A DNA stretch of 64,000 bases from Girardinichthys multiradiatus (lineage: Eukaryota > Chordata > Actinopteri > Cyprinodontiformes > Goodeidae). This document shows positions 23,401 through 35,300 of this stretch, piece by piece; within the stretch, counting starts at the first letter, position 1, and every line of letters starts with the position of its first letter. The notes under the pieces were generated by a model that saw only the letters and a list, made by a program, of their open reading frames with translations, ran no database searches and had not been told where the DNA came from. The position numbers and the translations under genes were made by a program. Location: NCBI RefSeq assembly GCF_021462225.1, contig NC_061818.1, positions 21,339,978-21,403,977 on the forward strand, written 5' to 3'.

Positions 23401-26400
23401 TGGAGATCAACAACCAACTAAAAGAGCCATACTTAAAACTCCCGAGACAGTTTTGCTTTTAATCCGCCATATTTAGGACCAAATCACTAACATGCACTCG
23501 CTGTGTCTCATTTTGAAATAGCCCAAGTTATGTGTGCATGCATGGAGCTTAACTAAATCTGTTCATAAGTGCTAACTATGTTTAACATCACTGTTCGCTG
23601 TTAAGAATTCCTGCTCGTGTGTGAAGCCCGTTTGCAGTGCTGCTGCCACTGTAATCCTGTACAAAAAGTCAAAATAAAATAGAGCGAGGATCAAACAACA
23701 GATCATTTTGCTGGTCCTGTTGCTGTGGAAAACCAGCGAAGAACTGCCTCTTAAAGTTGTACTGGTTTAGCAGGAAAACCCACTTTGAAACCCACCGTGT
23801 TGGTGCTAAAACCATATTGTTGTTGGTATTTTTAAAGATTCAACAAAGTAAATTCAAATTGTGCGTTTGTGACACGCTGCTTGGAAAAAATTGCACAAAA
23901 GTCCAATTTAAAATAGCTTAAATTGCAATCTGTTTAAAGGTTTGACATTTTGAAAGCAAATTATTAATTAAAGTTAAGCCCAAAATGTATATACAGATGC
24001 TTCGACATAGAAATATAACCTTACACAGCACTCGTTATGTTGATTTAAATATCTGTTGATTTGTTTGCATTTTGTCTACTTTTGTCATCTATAACCCACA
24101 AGGGGGCGCAGCAGCACCCATTGCACCCCTTAGATTTCCTATATCTACACAACAGGTAATAGAAGAGCTACATTTTTCCTACAGCAAAATAAGAGTTTTA
24201 AACATAGATATCAAGCGTAAGGCATCTTTATATGGGGCTTGAGCAGAAGCAGTGACGGCTTCAACAGTAAAATGTGTGGCCATTTCTGAAGCCACACATA
24301 CATGAACACAAACACGCAAACTATCATGAGCCATTTCTGGCTGTTTTTGCGTCCCTGGAGGGAAATGGATTGTCTGAAAAAGGGAGGACACACATACAGA
24401 TTTAAATTCATACACCAAATGCTGCTCTATTGCATCATCTGCACTCCGCATCCCCGTCAGCTGACACTCCCCTCTTCCTCTCACCCACGTCTCCCTCATC
24501 TTCATTCTCCTCTGTCTGTCCTTCCTTGCATCCATCCATTAAGTCCACCCTATCGATTAGGTCATTCAATCACTGTAATTCAACCACACTCCTGCTCTTG
24601 AATATGTAAATGAGCACATGGGGGTTGCCGCTGTTGCTGTTCTCATGAAAACCTCTCACCCATCACTGAGACACACTCTAACATTGGCCTCTTTTGGGCT
24701 GAGGAAGGAGAGTCAAGGTGAACTGTGTGTATGCATAGATAAGTGTTGTGCTCATGTTAAACCGAAAGTAAACCGGAGCTAAAATGACCTCACTGCTGCC
24801 TTGGGTGAGTGTTAACATTCGGGTGAGTGCGTCTGAAAAACAGAGGCAGAAATGCTGTACGTGTCAGCCGCCTGGCCGCATGCTCTTTGAAGACTCCCTC
24901 CCTCAAATCCCCCGCTTCGGTTGAAAGTCTTTCCCCGTCTCTCCGCTGCTTTCTATCCCTCCCTCTGGTCTCTCCATCTCTGCTCTGTCAGTGCAGCCGT
25001 CTAATCACACTGACAGGAGAGCAGCACTCTGTGTGGCTTCTGCCACCGCACAAGCTCAGCAAGGTACACGGACATAACCACTTGCAGAATTAATATATTC
25101 TCCATGCTCTCTTATTCTCAAGCTTGCACGTTAGTGGACTGCAAGACACGAACAAACAAGGCAAGAAGCTTCCTCTCAAATCTGCTCATTCAGTTGTAAT
25201 GCCTGTCTTCTTATCTGTCTCCATGTGTTGGTTTTTAGGACAGTTTTAGGTCAAGGGGATGTAGGTGTGGGGCTAAAAGAGATTGGTCCAAATAACGGTG
25301 TAATGTAATAGTAAAAAAATTTTAAATACATTTGTAAAAATGGCCACTTAAACTCAGAAATGCAACCACAATTAACCCCATTACTACACAACATATTGGG
25401 CCTAAGTGATGATTATGAACATAATGATATACAGTATTTGTTGTATTTGCTTCAAGTTAATCCTTGAAATCAACCATGTCATTTACTCATTAAAATTTTT
25501 TTGTGTGCATTATAGATATTTTGCAGTTCAATGTCCTCATTTGATCTTGAGTATTATATTGAAATGTAATGTCGGCAAGAGCCAACAAGAAAATACAGCG
25601 TTTTCTCCTATCCTTCTCTTCTAAATGTAATGCTAAAAGCCTGAAAAGTGTAGATTAGTTTGCCAATTAGCCAGGTAATTAGCAAATCTGGAGTGGGCTG
25701 TTTCTTGTACCGACAGACACAATAATTCTCGTAGCGTTTAGCAAACGTTTTTCTGTGGTACGTAGAGAAGTGATGAGTGGCATTTTTTCTGAAACCATCA
25801 CTGTGTTTTTCACTATCAGATAAATTTCCAAACATCAACTTCATCTTTTTTAAGGAGGGGAAACGTTTGAAGGAATTCCCTTTCTACAGCCATTATGCTC
25901 AGCTGACTGACGTCAAGCAGCAACAGGGGGAAGGGGTGAGCTACTATGTACAGTCTATATAACTTTTTTAATTGGTCACATAACTTACAACTAGAAATCA
26001 GCCAATGCCTATATGGATATACCTCCATTTGCTATGTTCTTTGTGAAGTGAAAAAGACAGTAATCAGACACTAACCCATGTCTTCATACAATCAAAACTG
26101 TTAGAAGTGATTATATGGAGACATGGTTTTGTCAAACCCAACAGTTAGATTTCTAAAACAACTATGCTTAAATATACCATTTATTGCCTGATTGTGGGAT
26201 CATGCTGTCAGGGGCAATGATCTAAAATATTGTATTTAACAAATTGAAGGTAATAATTTAAAAACCTTATTAATTACTGTCTCAAAGGCAATTATATCAG
26301 CAGTTAACTAACTTTCACTCCTTACAAGAACAGCAGAGCACAGGCCTGTACAATATTAGAACAACATGCAATTGTTATAATATCCCTAGAAATTATAATT

Positions 26401-26459
26401 ACAACACAAATTATAATGGCATGCAGAGTGATATTATTGTACACATTGGTATTGTGATG
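20441..26459. other. Unassigned non-coding DNA
   Basis: No gene recognised. Pyrimidine-rich stretches lie at about 20450-20900 and 22030-22330, and their Ser/Pro/Leu-rich frames are spurious. About 22350-22860 and 24850-25080 are of complex composition and could be regulatory or untranslated exon sequence. A weak donor-like AAGGTACAC lies at about 25060. About 22900-23300 and 23660-23830 look like old dispersed repeats without definable ends. About 25290-26450 is AT-rich. Confidence 0.35.
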
Positions 26460-26632
26460 ATGACTACGATTAAGGATATTGTGCCGATCTAGTGCAGTTC
26501 ATTACCTTTAGCATAAATGAGGAAATAGATGTTACTAAAAACATTAAATATCAGTCCAAAAGGGGGGACATAAAACAAAAAAAGAGTGGCTCCACAACAG
26601 AACCATGTGGGACTCCATGTAACAGGCTAATA

Positions 26633-26832
26633 CAGGTCCTTCTCAAAATATTAGCATATTGTGATAAAGTTAATTATTTTCCATAATGTCATGATGAAAA
26701 TTTAACATTCATATATTTTAGATTCATTGCACAATAACTGAAATATTTCAGGTCTTTTATTGTCTTAATACAGATGATTTTGGCATACAGCTCATGAAAA
26801 CCCAAAATTCCTATCTCACAAAATTAGCATAT
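26633..26832 (+). repeat. Left terminal inverted repeat of Tc1 copy 1
   Basis: It starts CAGGTCCTTCTCAAAATATT and ends in TTAGCATAT. It is the reverse complement of 28043-28242 except for three substitutions. After 26832 the two ends diverge abruptly. Confidence 0.95.
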
Positions 26833-26960
26833 CATTAAAAGGGTCTCTAAACGAGCTATGAACCTAATCATCTGAATCTACGAGTTAACTCTAAACACCT
26901 GCAAAAGATTACTGAGGCCTTTAAAACTCCCAGCCTGGTTCATCATTCAAAACCCCAATC

Positions 26961-27965
26961 ATGGGTAAGACTGCCGACCTGACTGCTGTCCAGAAGGCCA
27001 CTATTGACACCCTCAAGCAAGAGGGTAAGACACAGAAAGAAATTTCTGAACAAATAGGCTGTTCCCAGAGTGCTGTATCAAGGCACCTCAGTGGGAAGTC
27101 TGTGGGAAGGAAAAAGTGTGGCAGAAAACGCTGCACAACGAGAAGAGGTGACCGGACACTGAGGAAGATTGTGGAGAAGGGCCGATTCCAGACCTTGGGG
27201 GACCTGCGGAAGCAGTGGACTGAGTCTGGAGTAGAAACATCCAGAGCCACCGTGCACAGGCGTGTGCAGGAAATGGGCTACAGGTGCCGCATTCCCCAGG
27301 TCAAGCCACTTTTGAACCAGAAACAGCGGCAGAAGCGCCTGACCTGGGCTACAGAGAAGCAGCACTGGACTGTTGCTCAGTGGTCCAAAGTACTTTTTTC
27401 GGATGAAAGCAAATTCTGCATGTCATTCGGAAATCAAGGTGCCAGAGTCTGGAGGAAGACTGGGGAGAAGGAAATGCCAAAATGCCAGAAGTCCAGTGTC
27501 AAGTACCCACAGTCAGTGATGGTCTGGGGTGCCGTGTCAGCTGCTGGTGTTGGTCCACTGTGTTTTATCAAGGGCAGGGTCAATGCAGCTAGCTATCAGG
27601 AGATTTTGGAGCACTTCATGCTTCCATCTGCTGAAAAGCTTTATGGAGATGAAGATTTCATTTTTCAGCACGACCTGGCACCTGCTCACAGTGCCAAAAC
27701 CACTGGTAAATGGTTTACTGACCATGGTATCACTGTGCTCAATTGGCCTGCCAACTCTCCTGACCTGAACCCCATAGAGAATCTGTGGGATATTGTGAAG
27801 AGAACGTCGAGAGACTCAAGACCCAACACTCTGGATGAGCTAAAGGCCGCTATCGAAGCATCCTGGGCCTCCATAAGACCTCAGCAGTGCCACAGGCTGA
27901 TTGCCTCCATGCCACGCCGCATTGAAGCAGTCATTTCTGCCAAAGGATTCCCGACCAAGTATTGA
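26961..27965 (+). CDS. Tc1-family DD34E transposase, full length
   Basis: The 334-residue product would bind the element's terminal repeats and carry out cut-and-paste transposition into TA sites in the nucleus. Residues 6-43 form the first helix-turn-helix of the paired-like DNA-binding region. Residues 49-62 are a basic GRKR-containing linker that may serve as AT-hook and nuclear signal. Residues 63-106 are the second helix-turn-helix. The RNase H-like catalytic core follows, with Asp148 (LFSDES), Asp238 (FQHDLAPAH) and Glu273 (PIENLW), exactly 34 residues separating the last two. The GSIMLWG-like region reads SVMVWGAVSAAGVG (185-198). The length is normal for the family. The ATG follows CCCCAATC and precedes GGT, and is the first one after the left repeat. 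No frameshift or missing key residue is seen, though activity is unproven. One residue, Ser283, differs from Leu in copy 2. Confidence 0.96.
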   Translation: MGKTADLTAVQKATIDTLKQEGKTQKEISEQIGCSQSAVSRHLSGKSVGRKKCGRKRCTTRRGDRTLRKIVEKGRFQTLGDLRKQWTESGVETSRATVHRRVQEMGYRCRIPQVKPLLNQKQRQKRLTWATEKQHWTVAQWSKVLFSDESKFCMSFGNQGARVWRKTGEKEMPKCQKSSVKYPQSVMVWGAVSAAGVGPLCFIKGRVNAASYQEILEHFMLPSAEKLYGDEDFIFQHDLAPAHSAKTTGKWFTDHGITVLNWPANSPDLNPIENLWDIVKRTSRDSRPNTLDELKAAIEASWASIRPQQCHRLIASMPRRIEAVISAKGFPTKY

Positions 27966-28042
27966 GTGCATAACTGTACATGATTATTGGAAGGTTGACG
28001 TTTTTTGTATTAAAAACACTTTTCTTTTATTGGTCGGATGAA

Positions 28043-28242
28043 ATATGCTAATTTTGTGAGATAGGAATTTTGGGTTTTCATGAGCTGTATGCCAAAATCA
28101 TCCGTATTAAGACAATAAAAGACCTGAAATATTTCAGTTAGTGTGCAATGAATCTAAAATATATGAATGTTAAATTTTCATCATGACATTATGGAAAATA
28201 ATGAACTTTATCACAATATGCTAATATTTTGAGAAGGACCTG
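28043..28242 (-). repeat. Right terminal inverted repeat of Tc1 copy 1
   Basis: Reverse complement of the left repeat. It ends GAGAAGGACCTG before the flanking TA. Confidence 0.95.
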
Positions 28243-28520
28243 TAGTGTTGCGCATTGTCTGGTTTATACAGACAATGAAACTTCTGTTGAAAAGGTAAAA
28301 TATAAACTGAAACCACCAACAACCAATGTAACTTATTTTTTCAGGGTGTAGTAGCCAAAAGTATCAAAGACTGAGGTAAGATCTAACAAAACGAGATATA
28401 ACGCAGAATTTGTTTTTTCTTTGCTCTATCCTACTTTTGTTGACTCTTGATTTTTATGGTGCAGATTGTTCACTTTTGATTATTTCAGCTGTAAAATTTT
28501 ATTTAATCAGACACTGGCAG

Positions 28521-31500
28521 AAAAACCTTTTTGAACTTATCAACACAAGCGTAATAAGTTTTGTTGTTTGATCAATGCAAAGGTTCACTTGCCATCTACA
28601 CTGGATAAATGTTTAATGCAACTTGTATAAGCAATCTGAGCCATAATAAGTAATATTTGATTATCCAGTTGGGGTTAAGGTATTCATCTGGTTGTGAAGT
28701 GCTGGAAAAAAAATAAAACTTCAATTTGGCCATAAAAAAGGAGGAAGCACTGTTTCTCAATTGCACAAAAAAATCCAACAAATGTCTCCCACAGTGGTTC
28801 TATTTGAAGTCAATTTTGGGAGAAAGTGGAAAGCCTGGAGGGCATAAGTGAGCGCACGCTTGCTCGTGCAAGTGAGCATGCATGTGTGTACACAGTGCTA
28901 GGCAAATAAGCTTGTCAGTATGCAGCACAGGCCTCTCTCTGGTGGCAGGCAGATGACAGTGCAGTGATTGGGCTGATTTCACCGAGGACGTGAGGGGAAA
29001 TCTGAAGGCCGCCTGAGGGCTCAGGTGCTTATCATCTCCACACACAGGTTCCTGCACAGATTTGGATGTATGTTCGTACACACCCAAATATAAATGCATA
29101 TACATATGCAAAACTCATTGTTAATGCAAACAGGTGCACAGACACACACATTAAATTACAGACAGCAATTTACTGTATCAGCATGCATAACACATTTATT
29201 TTATCAATGTGACAGTTCGAGCAGTGACCACCCAAAGCAAACCACACACATATACGCAGGAATGTGCGTTTTATAATTCAAGGTAAGAGACTGTTAGCAT
29301 TAACCTAATGCCCTTTCTATCCATCTATTTAGGTGCTTCTTTGTTTCTAGATTCTATAATATTTTCCAAAATGTTCAATATATCTCCAAACAATAGATTC
29401 ATAAAGATATTATATAAATGTTTACCAGTATAAAGTGGACATCTTTTTTACAGAAGTTCCTCGTCCTTTGAGCAAAGTTAAGGCCACTTTAAGTCCTCTC
29501 TGGATGTCCTACATTATACTTAATAACCATGGTATAGTATATATGGCTTCATCAGAAATGTGTAAAGCTGTTTTGTCATTATATTTCAGATGTTCAACAA
29601 GGATGAGATATTTTATTTCAAGACAACTTCAGTAGATGTACCTTTCATTACTCTTTTGTAAAGTCTGATATTTCTGCTACGTCTGACTCAGGACAGTGTT
29701 TTGTGGTGCGTTTTGTTTCTACGTTAAATTTGTAAGTTACAAGTATGAATACTAATGTAGAAAATAACTGTCACAGTCAATTAAATTTGAAGCAAATGGT
29801 AAACATTAGTTCACTGGGTACAATCAGATGAATTAAGCTCATTGGGGATTTAATCATCAGTTACTGGGAGGGAATGCTCAGCAGTAAGGAAATAGCACTT
29901 TTTTCTAGTATTTAGATTCAAAATCTTTATTTCCTCACTCCCTGGTGCACTGCCTGGAAATACATCCCTGGACATCCAGTCAGAGTCAGGCTGACCAGAT
30001 GTTTTTAATAAACACCAGCAAACACTCCATCCTAATATTATAGTGCTTTTAAGAACTTGAACATGTATTTTGTACTTTAAGTTTACTGAAGGTTATCAGT
30101 CTGAAATGCGGCAAATGGTTTCCACAGCATTTTGAATGGCTAAACACACCAGACTCACGATTTATTTTTTCTCTCCCCAGTTATTGCTGGACGCTTTCAC
30201 CAATACAGGCAGATATATTTGAAGTTTTGGAAACTGCATGTTGTGCAAGTCAAAACTGAGAAAGTTAACAATTAGTTAAGGGTCAGTAGCACCACCCACC
30301 CCTGGGTCACCTATCTTTTATTGCTGTGCCAACCTCCCAGAACCTGATGAGTGAAATTGCCTCGAAAAGTTTTCTGTCTATGTGAAAATGTGCTGGAAAA
30401 GTGAAAGGTGAGAGGATATAAACATATGGATATCTGTTGATGTCCAGATGTGGATGATAGGTTGTTGGAGTTAATTAAATGGGCTGATCAAACCAGACTG
30501 TCAGTGGCTTTGAGGACTGGCCCTATTAAAGCTAATAGTAATTAGAAGGTTGGGAGGTTGGTGAGTTGATGTCAGAATCTATCCTAATATCAGTGATAGC
30601 ATTGTATAGTTCAGCTCCAGAAGCCATTCAGTTCCTGGACCTCGCCTAAGCCAAGACAGTAATGCAGTCTTCTTTCAGTTCCAGGAGTTCCAGCAGTTTA
30701 AATAGATTAACCTGTGCTCTAGAGAGACTGAATGGGAACCCTGAAAGTAGCCTAGAAGAAAATATTACTGTCAAATTACAGTAGATAAATTCACCATAAA
30801 GAGACTGGGTAAAGCCTCTCATTCCTTGACATTGCTGTCAAACAACAAGAGACACTGAGAATTTGGGGAAACTGTCTTCTGTCTGTATGTCTCATCATGT
30901 TTCTGTCTTATGTCCATCTTTCTGTTCATCTCTGCTTATGAAATCTCCCACATTTATCTCCATCAGCCTATACCTTAAATTAAATATTTAACATTGAGTC
31001 TTCTCATCTCTTCCTTGGCTCTTTTTTTCGTCAGTTCCTCTCATCCTTCCTGCACTGCCTCGCATGCTCATTCAGTGCTCCCTGGGTCAACCCCTGACTT
31101 TATTCTTTTCTTGCTCCTTTCATCTCCGTCCTTCCCCTCTTTCTCCCCGGGCTCAATAGATATATAGCGAGAGGCCAGGAGACGGCGTGAGGAGGCGTAG
31201 GACTTGGGTGGGTGGAGATCACAGAAGAGATGAGGCCATGTACAGCGAAAGGAAAGACAGATCCATTGATAAAGACTGCAGAATGCTTCCTGCATACCCG
31301 GTCTCTCTCTCTCTTTCTCCAGATCCGTCTTTTCATTTCGAGACTAATGCTCCTGCAGCCTTCAAATGTCAGTTCAGAACGGGAACCTATTAGATGCTTA
31401 GCCAGAGCGCCTGACAGCTCTCTTCCTTCCTTCCTCACTCTCTTGCCTCCTCGCACGCATCCAGCACAGAGTGATGGATTGAGCTGCATTCATTCAGAGC

Positions 31501-32318
31501 CAGAAAGAAAGACATGAGACAGACACTGAGGGAGCATTACGGCCAAAGACTCCCATCTGCTTTAAGAACGGCCACTTCAGCTCCTCGTTACTGTAACTAA
31601 GTATAGCACATTTGCTAAACCAGGTTACAGCTACAGCCAATAATAATTTATGTCAACAATATAGAAATTCAATATTCTAACACAAAATGCCAAAAAATAG
31701 AAACACATTTTCAGAAAGGTTAAGATACAGTCTCTGGGTTTACAACAAGTCAAATCAACTAGGATTAGTTAGGTCTTCTTTAGAATAAAAGGCCATAATT
31801 TTAATGATCCTTCCTGAAACTAACTTAAAAAAATTACTTTCAGCAAACTCATTCTTAACAGAAAATACGTTGTTTTCAGAAAGCGTTAACATTTTTGAAG
31901 GTGTCCAGACGCTTTTGTTAAAAGCATTTGAAAACCAGTTTCAAAAGCTTAGATTCTTCAAAACTCTGTTTGTGAAGCATACATGTGGGCTGGAATATTG
32001 AGGTTTTTAAGAACGACAGACTCACTTTGAATGGTTTAATTTACATCTTTCTCAATTTGTAAGATTGTGACTCAAAGAAAAGACTTGACAGGGCCAACTG
32101 TTTATGTTAAATCTCTATAAAAGCCCTTCTTTAGCCACTCTCAGGATAGTCTTCTTTTTTATTTTAAAATGTGGTTAATGTGGACATCATAGATATTGCA
32201 GCATTGTTGATTAGAATCCCACAGTTTGTATGGTAACTTTTTCAAACAAAAGAAGAAAACATATCTGTTTAGAACTTCTATTGAGATGTGTTGCTAGATG
32301 CTTAATTCGCAATAGACG
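28521..32318. other. Unassigned non-coding DNA
   Basis: No gene recognised. About 28800-29060 and 31050-31560 are GC-richer and complex and may be regulatory or untranslated exon sequence. The remainder is AT-rich. Overlapping short frames at 31068-31517 on both strands have no domain signature. Confidence 0.4.
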
Positions 32319-32775
32319 TTCTATCCATCCACTGTCTTCTGAAATCGGGTTGCAAAGGTAACAGGTCCAGACTTTTGTCAGTGACACTCTCCAGCTCAGT
32401 CTGGGGGATCCCAAGCCATTTCCAGGCCAGAAGGGAAACATAGTCCTTCAAGCATGTCCTGGGTCATCCCCCAGTGAGATGTGCCAAAAAAACCTCTAAT
32501 GTAAGGTATCATAATCAGGCGCCTAAATCACCTCAACTGACTATTTTCGATGCAGAGGAGCAGCAGCTCTACTTCATACTCCCCCAGTGTGTTGGTGCTC
32601 CTCACCTTTTTTCTATGCCCACCCTTGATCTTATTCTTTCAGTCATGATCCATATCTCATGACCATAGGTGAGAGTCTGAACATGGAGGGACCAATAAAT
32701 GTCAGGATTTCCTTTTTGGGTCAGCTCTGTCTTCACCACGGCAACCACATTACTGCAGACGAACCCCCAGTCTAT
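32319..32775 (-). mobile_element. Antisense LINE 3' fragment
   Basis: The plus strand reads TTCTATCCATCCACTGTCTT, the reverse complement of the usual GATGGATGG tail. Further on come GATGCAGAGGAGCAGCAGCT and GATCCATATCTCATGACCAT. These correspond in order to the reverse complement of the C-terminal coding region of the LINE at 15004-15708, around its LLLHIERS and YGHELWVMTE segments. It is heavily mutated and has no open frame of use. Confidence 0.75.
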
Positions 32776-33349
32776 TCAATAAAGCATTAAAACATTTTAA
32801 TTAATTAAAACAATCCCCAAGCCATTATGGAAACTGCAGAGGATGCAACAGAACTTAAACTGGCTGCCCACCTGAAATACCCATTCTGTTTTAGTGCATG
32901 CCATTTTAGACTACATACAAGTTCAATTCAAAAACGACGAATTGATAAAACCACTAACCAATTAACTCTTTGTGCTGAGAGCAATGTGAAAATTCTCATT
33001 TCCTCCCTAAAGCTGACTGAAATGTTTGTGATGTGATGGCAACGGCTGTACTGCAGGTGGGTATGGTGAATAAGAAGCTGGCAGAGCTTGTTTTCTTCAC
33101 AAACTGCTTCCATGTGTTTCATCTTTTCCAAATCATCCAGAAATCCAAGTAGCTTTCTCCTGTACAGACAGATATTTTGTTGCTCTACAAAATACAAGTA
33201 AATCCAACTGAAATATGGGTTTTATTGGAAAATGTGAATAAAAGGAAAGAAACACAAATTAAATACTTACATTTCCTCTGATTGACCTCTGCCTTTTCAC
33301 ATTTCTTCATGTTCAACCAGAAACATTTAGGTATTATAATGGGAGTTTA
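32776..33349. other. Unassigned non-coding DNA
   Basis: No gene recognised. The last 150 bp may belong to the Tc1 fossil that begins about 33350. Confidence 0.4.
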
Positions 33350-33531
33350 TATGATGGACAAGGTGGTGGCAGTATCATGCTGTGAGGATGATTTTCATGA
33401 GCAGGGAATCTGGGCAAAGTTGATGGAAAGATATATGGAGGTAAATACAGGGCGTTTCCGAAAGAAAACCTGTTTGACACTGCAAAAACATTCAACAACT
33501 TTCAGGTACCCTATACAGTATACGGTCATAC

Positions 33532-34332
33532 TGTCGTCTTGGTCCAAGATGCAGACGAGCACTGGACGGCAGCATGTTGAAAACAAATCCTTTAATTCAG
33601 GTCGTAGAAGGTACAGATGCAGAAATAATCGCAAGGGAACACGAAGACTGACGTACCAAACATGACCAGGAGAATTGAGGAACCAGCGAAGAATAATTGG
33701 CCGAGGAGGAGAGTGGACCAATGAGGGAGAAGCTAGGGTAATCAGAGGAGAAGTAGAAACAGGTGCGGGAACTGGCTGTGGAGACTGAGGGAATGAATGG
33801 TTACTATGGTGACATGAACTAGAGAACGCAGGGAGATGAGAGAAATAAAGCTATAAGAAAACCAAAGGGAAACTAGGATCTAAGGATAACAAACACTAAC
33901 AGAAAAGGGAGAGTAAAAAACAAACCACAACAAATACTGACTGAACTAACTGGGAGGGAAGCAGAGAAAGTGATGACTTAGAATAAATGCAAACCAAAAC
34001 GTAAACAATAAGTGGAACTAAGTATAGCGGCAAACAAATAACTAAAAGCTAACCTGTCAGAAGGAACTGAAACAATAGAGACTAACACGGGGAACTATAC
34101 TAGGAATAAGGCTTGGAAGAACTACAAATATAAAGGGAAACGAACACTGAGTAAATAATAACTGAAGGGGAACTAAGGCCAAGGGGAGGAACTAGTAGGG
34201 CACAGAGAAGGGGAAAGGAGAACACAGGAAAACAGAGGAAATAATGAAATGTAGTAAATAAACCAAAGGGACAGAATATACAAAACAGTCACAAGTAAAC
34301 AGGCACAAAAACCAAAATAGCAGATCCTGACA
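33532..34332 (-). repeat. Long terminal repeat (3' LTR by inferred orientation)
   Basis: 801 bp, TGTC...GACA. Compared with the right copy it lacks about 13, 14 and 22 bp in three places and has a limited number of substitutions. The 22-bp gap removes the TATATAAA present in the right LTR. Confidence 0.9.
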
Positions 34333-34345
34333 GTACCCCCCTCCT
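34333..34345 (-). promoter_or_regulatory. Candidate polypurine tract
   Basis: Reads AGGAGGGGGGTAC on the minus strand, directly abutting the left LTR. In LTR retroelements this position primes plus-strand DNA synthesis. It is the main evidence for the minus-strand orientation. Confidence 0.65.
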
Positions 34346-34365
34346 AAGGTTGGATACCAGACGAC

Positions 34366-35025
34366 CTAAAAATCTAAGCATAAGTCAAAAAAACAAAGAC
34401 CAGGGCGGGCGGAGGGGGGCCTCCGAAGGAGGGCAAGGGTCCAAAAAACAAAACCACCCGACCGGCGACGAAGAAGCCAGCAACAAGGGAGCTGACAATC
34501 TGGAGGTCGGTGGCGAGACCAGGGGATCCCAGGAAGTGGCCTGTCCAGACATCTGCGGCGTAGGAGCTGGTGTCTAGGAGGTCTGAGGCCAGGCAAGGTG
34601 AACCCACGAATTCACCCGTCAGGAGGTCTGCAGTGAAGAAGCTGGAGTCTAGGCAGTCTGCGGCAGAGCGTGGAGGACCCTCGGAGCAGCATGTCTGGAG
34701 GTCGGCGGCGGCAGAACAGGAGTCTAGAAGGCCGGCGCTTAGATCAGGAGAACCCAGATAGCTGGAGCTGAAGCTCTGGAAGTCCGGGACCCAGCTGGAA
34801 CTCTGGAAGCAAGGAGTCGGTTAAGGTGTCTAGTCGGCAATCTTGGTCGCAGTCAGTAGGTTTGGAGTCAGAGTCAGCCTGGAAGTCTGGTGGCTCAGAG
34901 TCAGGCGTGGAGTCCGGCGCCCCGTAGTCAGGCATGGAGTCAGACGTGGAGTCCGGCGCCCCGTAGTTAGGCAGGGAGTTGGCCACTTCTGGAGCACAGT
35001 CAGTGGTCCCTAGAACCTGGATCAT
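34366..35025 (-). pseudogene. 3' part of the LTR element's repetitive reading frame
   Basis: Minus-strand frames at 34744-35025 and 34366-34607 are rich in Asp, Ser, Pro and Leu. The first has a repeating pattern (PDYGAPDSTPDSEPPDF, with an earlier copy PNYGAPDSTSDSM). The second has a hydrophobic end (GPLPSFGGPPPPALVFVF) that stops about 20 bp from the purine tract. They appear to continue the larger frame at 35167-36174 after frame changes. No enzymatic motif is present. Whether this was ever translated is unknown. Confidence 0.45.
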
Positions 35026-35079
35026 AGGCAGTCCACCCTTGGACCCCTCTGGAAACTCTAGAGCTAGAATTAGAGTCGA

Positions 35080-35300
35080 TTCATCCTCGAACCCCTCTGG
35101 GACAGGCAGTAGAGGCGGTTCGTCCTCGAACCCCTCTGGAACTCTGGAACTAGGATCAGAAGCAGTTCATCCGTGAACCCCTCTGGGAACTCTGGAACTA
35201 GGATCAGAGGCGGTTCGTCCTCGAACCCCTCTGGAAACTCTGGAACTAAGATCAGAGGCGGTTCGTCCTCGGACTCCTCTCGAAACTCTGGGGACTTGGC
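35080..35300 (-). repeat. Tandem 48-bp repeats inside the LTR element
   Basis: At least three adjacent units, and further decayed ones. On the minus strand each reads approximately EDEPPLILVPEFPEGF (16 residues, 48 bp). One unit differs in length and shifts the frame. The same DNA in the neighbouring frame reads SRVSRGVRGRTASDLS, which forms the end of the 335-codon frame. Confidence 0.85.

Larger units (their letters stand above)
26633..28242 (+). mobile_element. Tc1-like transposon, copy 1, apparently complete
   Basis: A 1610-bp element flanked by TA (26631-26632 and 28243-28244). It has 200-bp terminal inverted repeats that differ at only three positions by eye. Each repeat holds an outer and an inner direct-repeat motif around ATTAGCATAT, with the outer near 26651 and the inner near 26823. 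This is the IR/DR arrangement known from Sleeping Beauty-type fish elements. It encodes a full-length DD34E transposase on the plus strand. It is about 99% identical to copy 2 at 57025-58591. Together these features suggest recent transposition, and possibly an autonomous copy. Confidence 0.96.
26460..28520 (-). mobile_element. LINE reverse-transcriptase fossil split by a Tc1 element
   Basis: Read on the minus strand, the right part (28245-28520) gives VLLDLTSVFDTFGYYTLKK near 28330-28390. This is the palm motif with the first catalytic aspartate (typical LLDLSAAFDTVDH). The left part (26460-26630) gives HGVPHGSVVEPLFF near 26590-26625 (typical GVPQGSVLGPLLF). Further on, a IYFLIYAKGNELH reading sits where YADD should be. 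Both parts have stops and frame changes. The Tc1 at 26633-28242 lies exactly between them, so it inserted into an already present LINE. Confidence 0.65.

Noticed and set aside
26921..27365. Minus-strand frames of 95-109 codons inside the Tc1 transposase gene, repeated at 57313-57715
   Set aside because: Shadow frames. The plus strand carries the full transposase with all catalytic motifs.
34350..34761. Plus-strand frames within the LTR element
   Set aside because: The purine tract, polyadenylation-like signal and repetitive frame all point to the minus strand. The plus-strand frames are short and without motifs.
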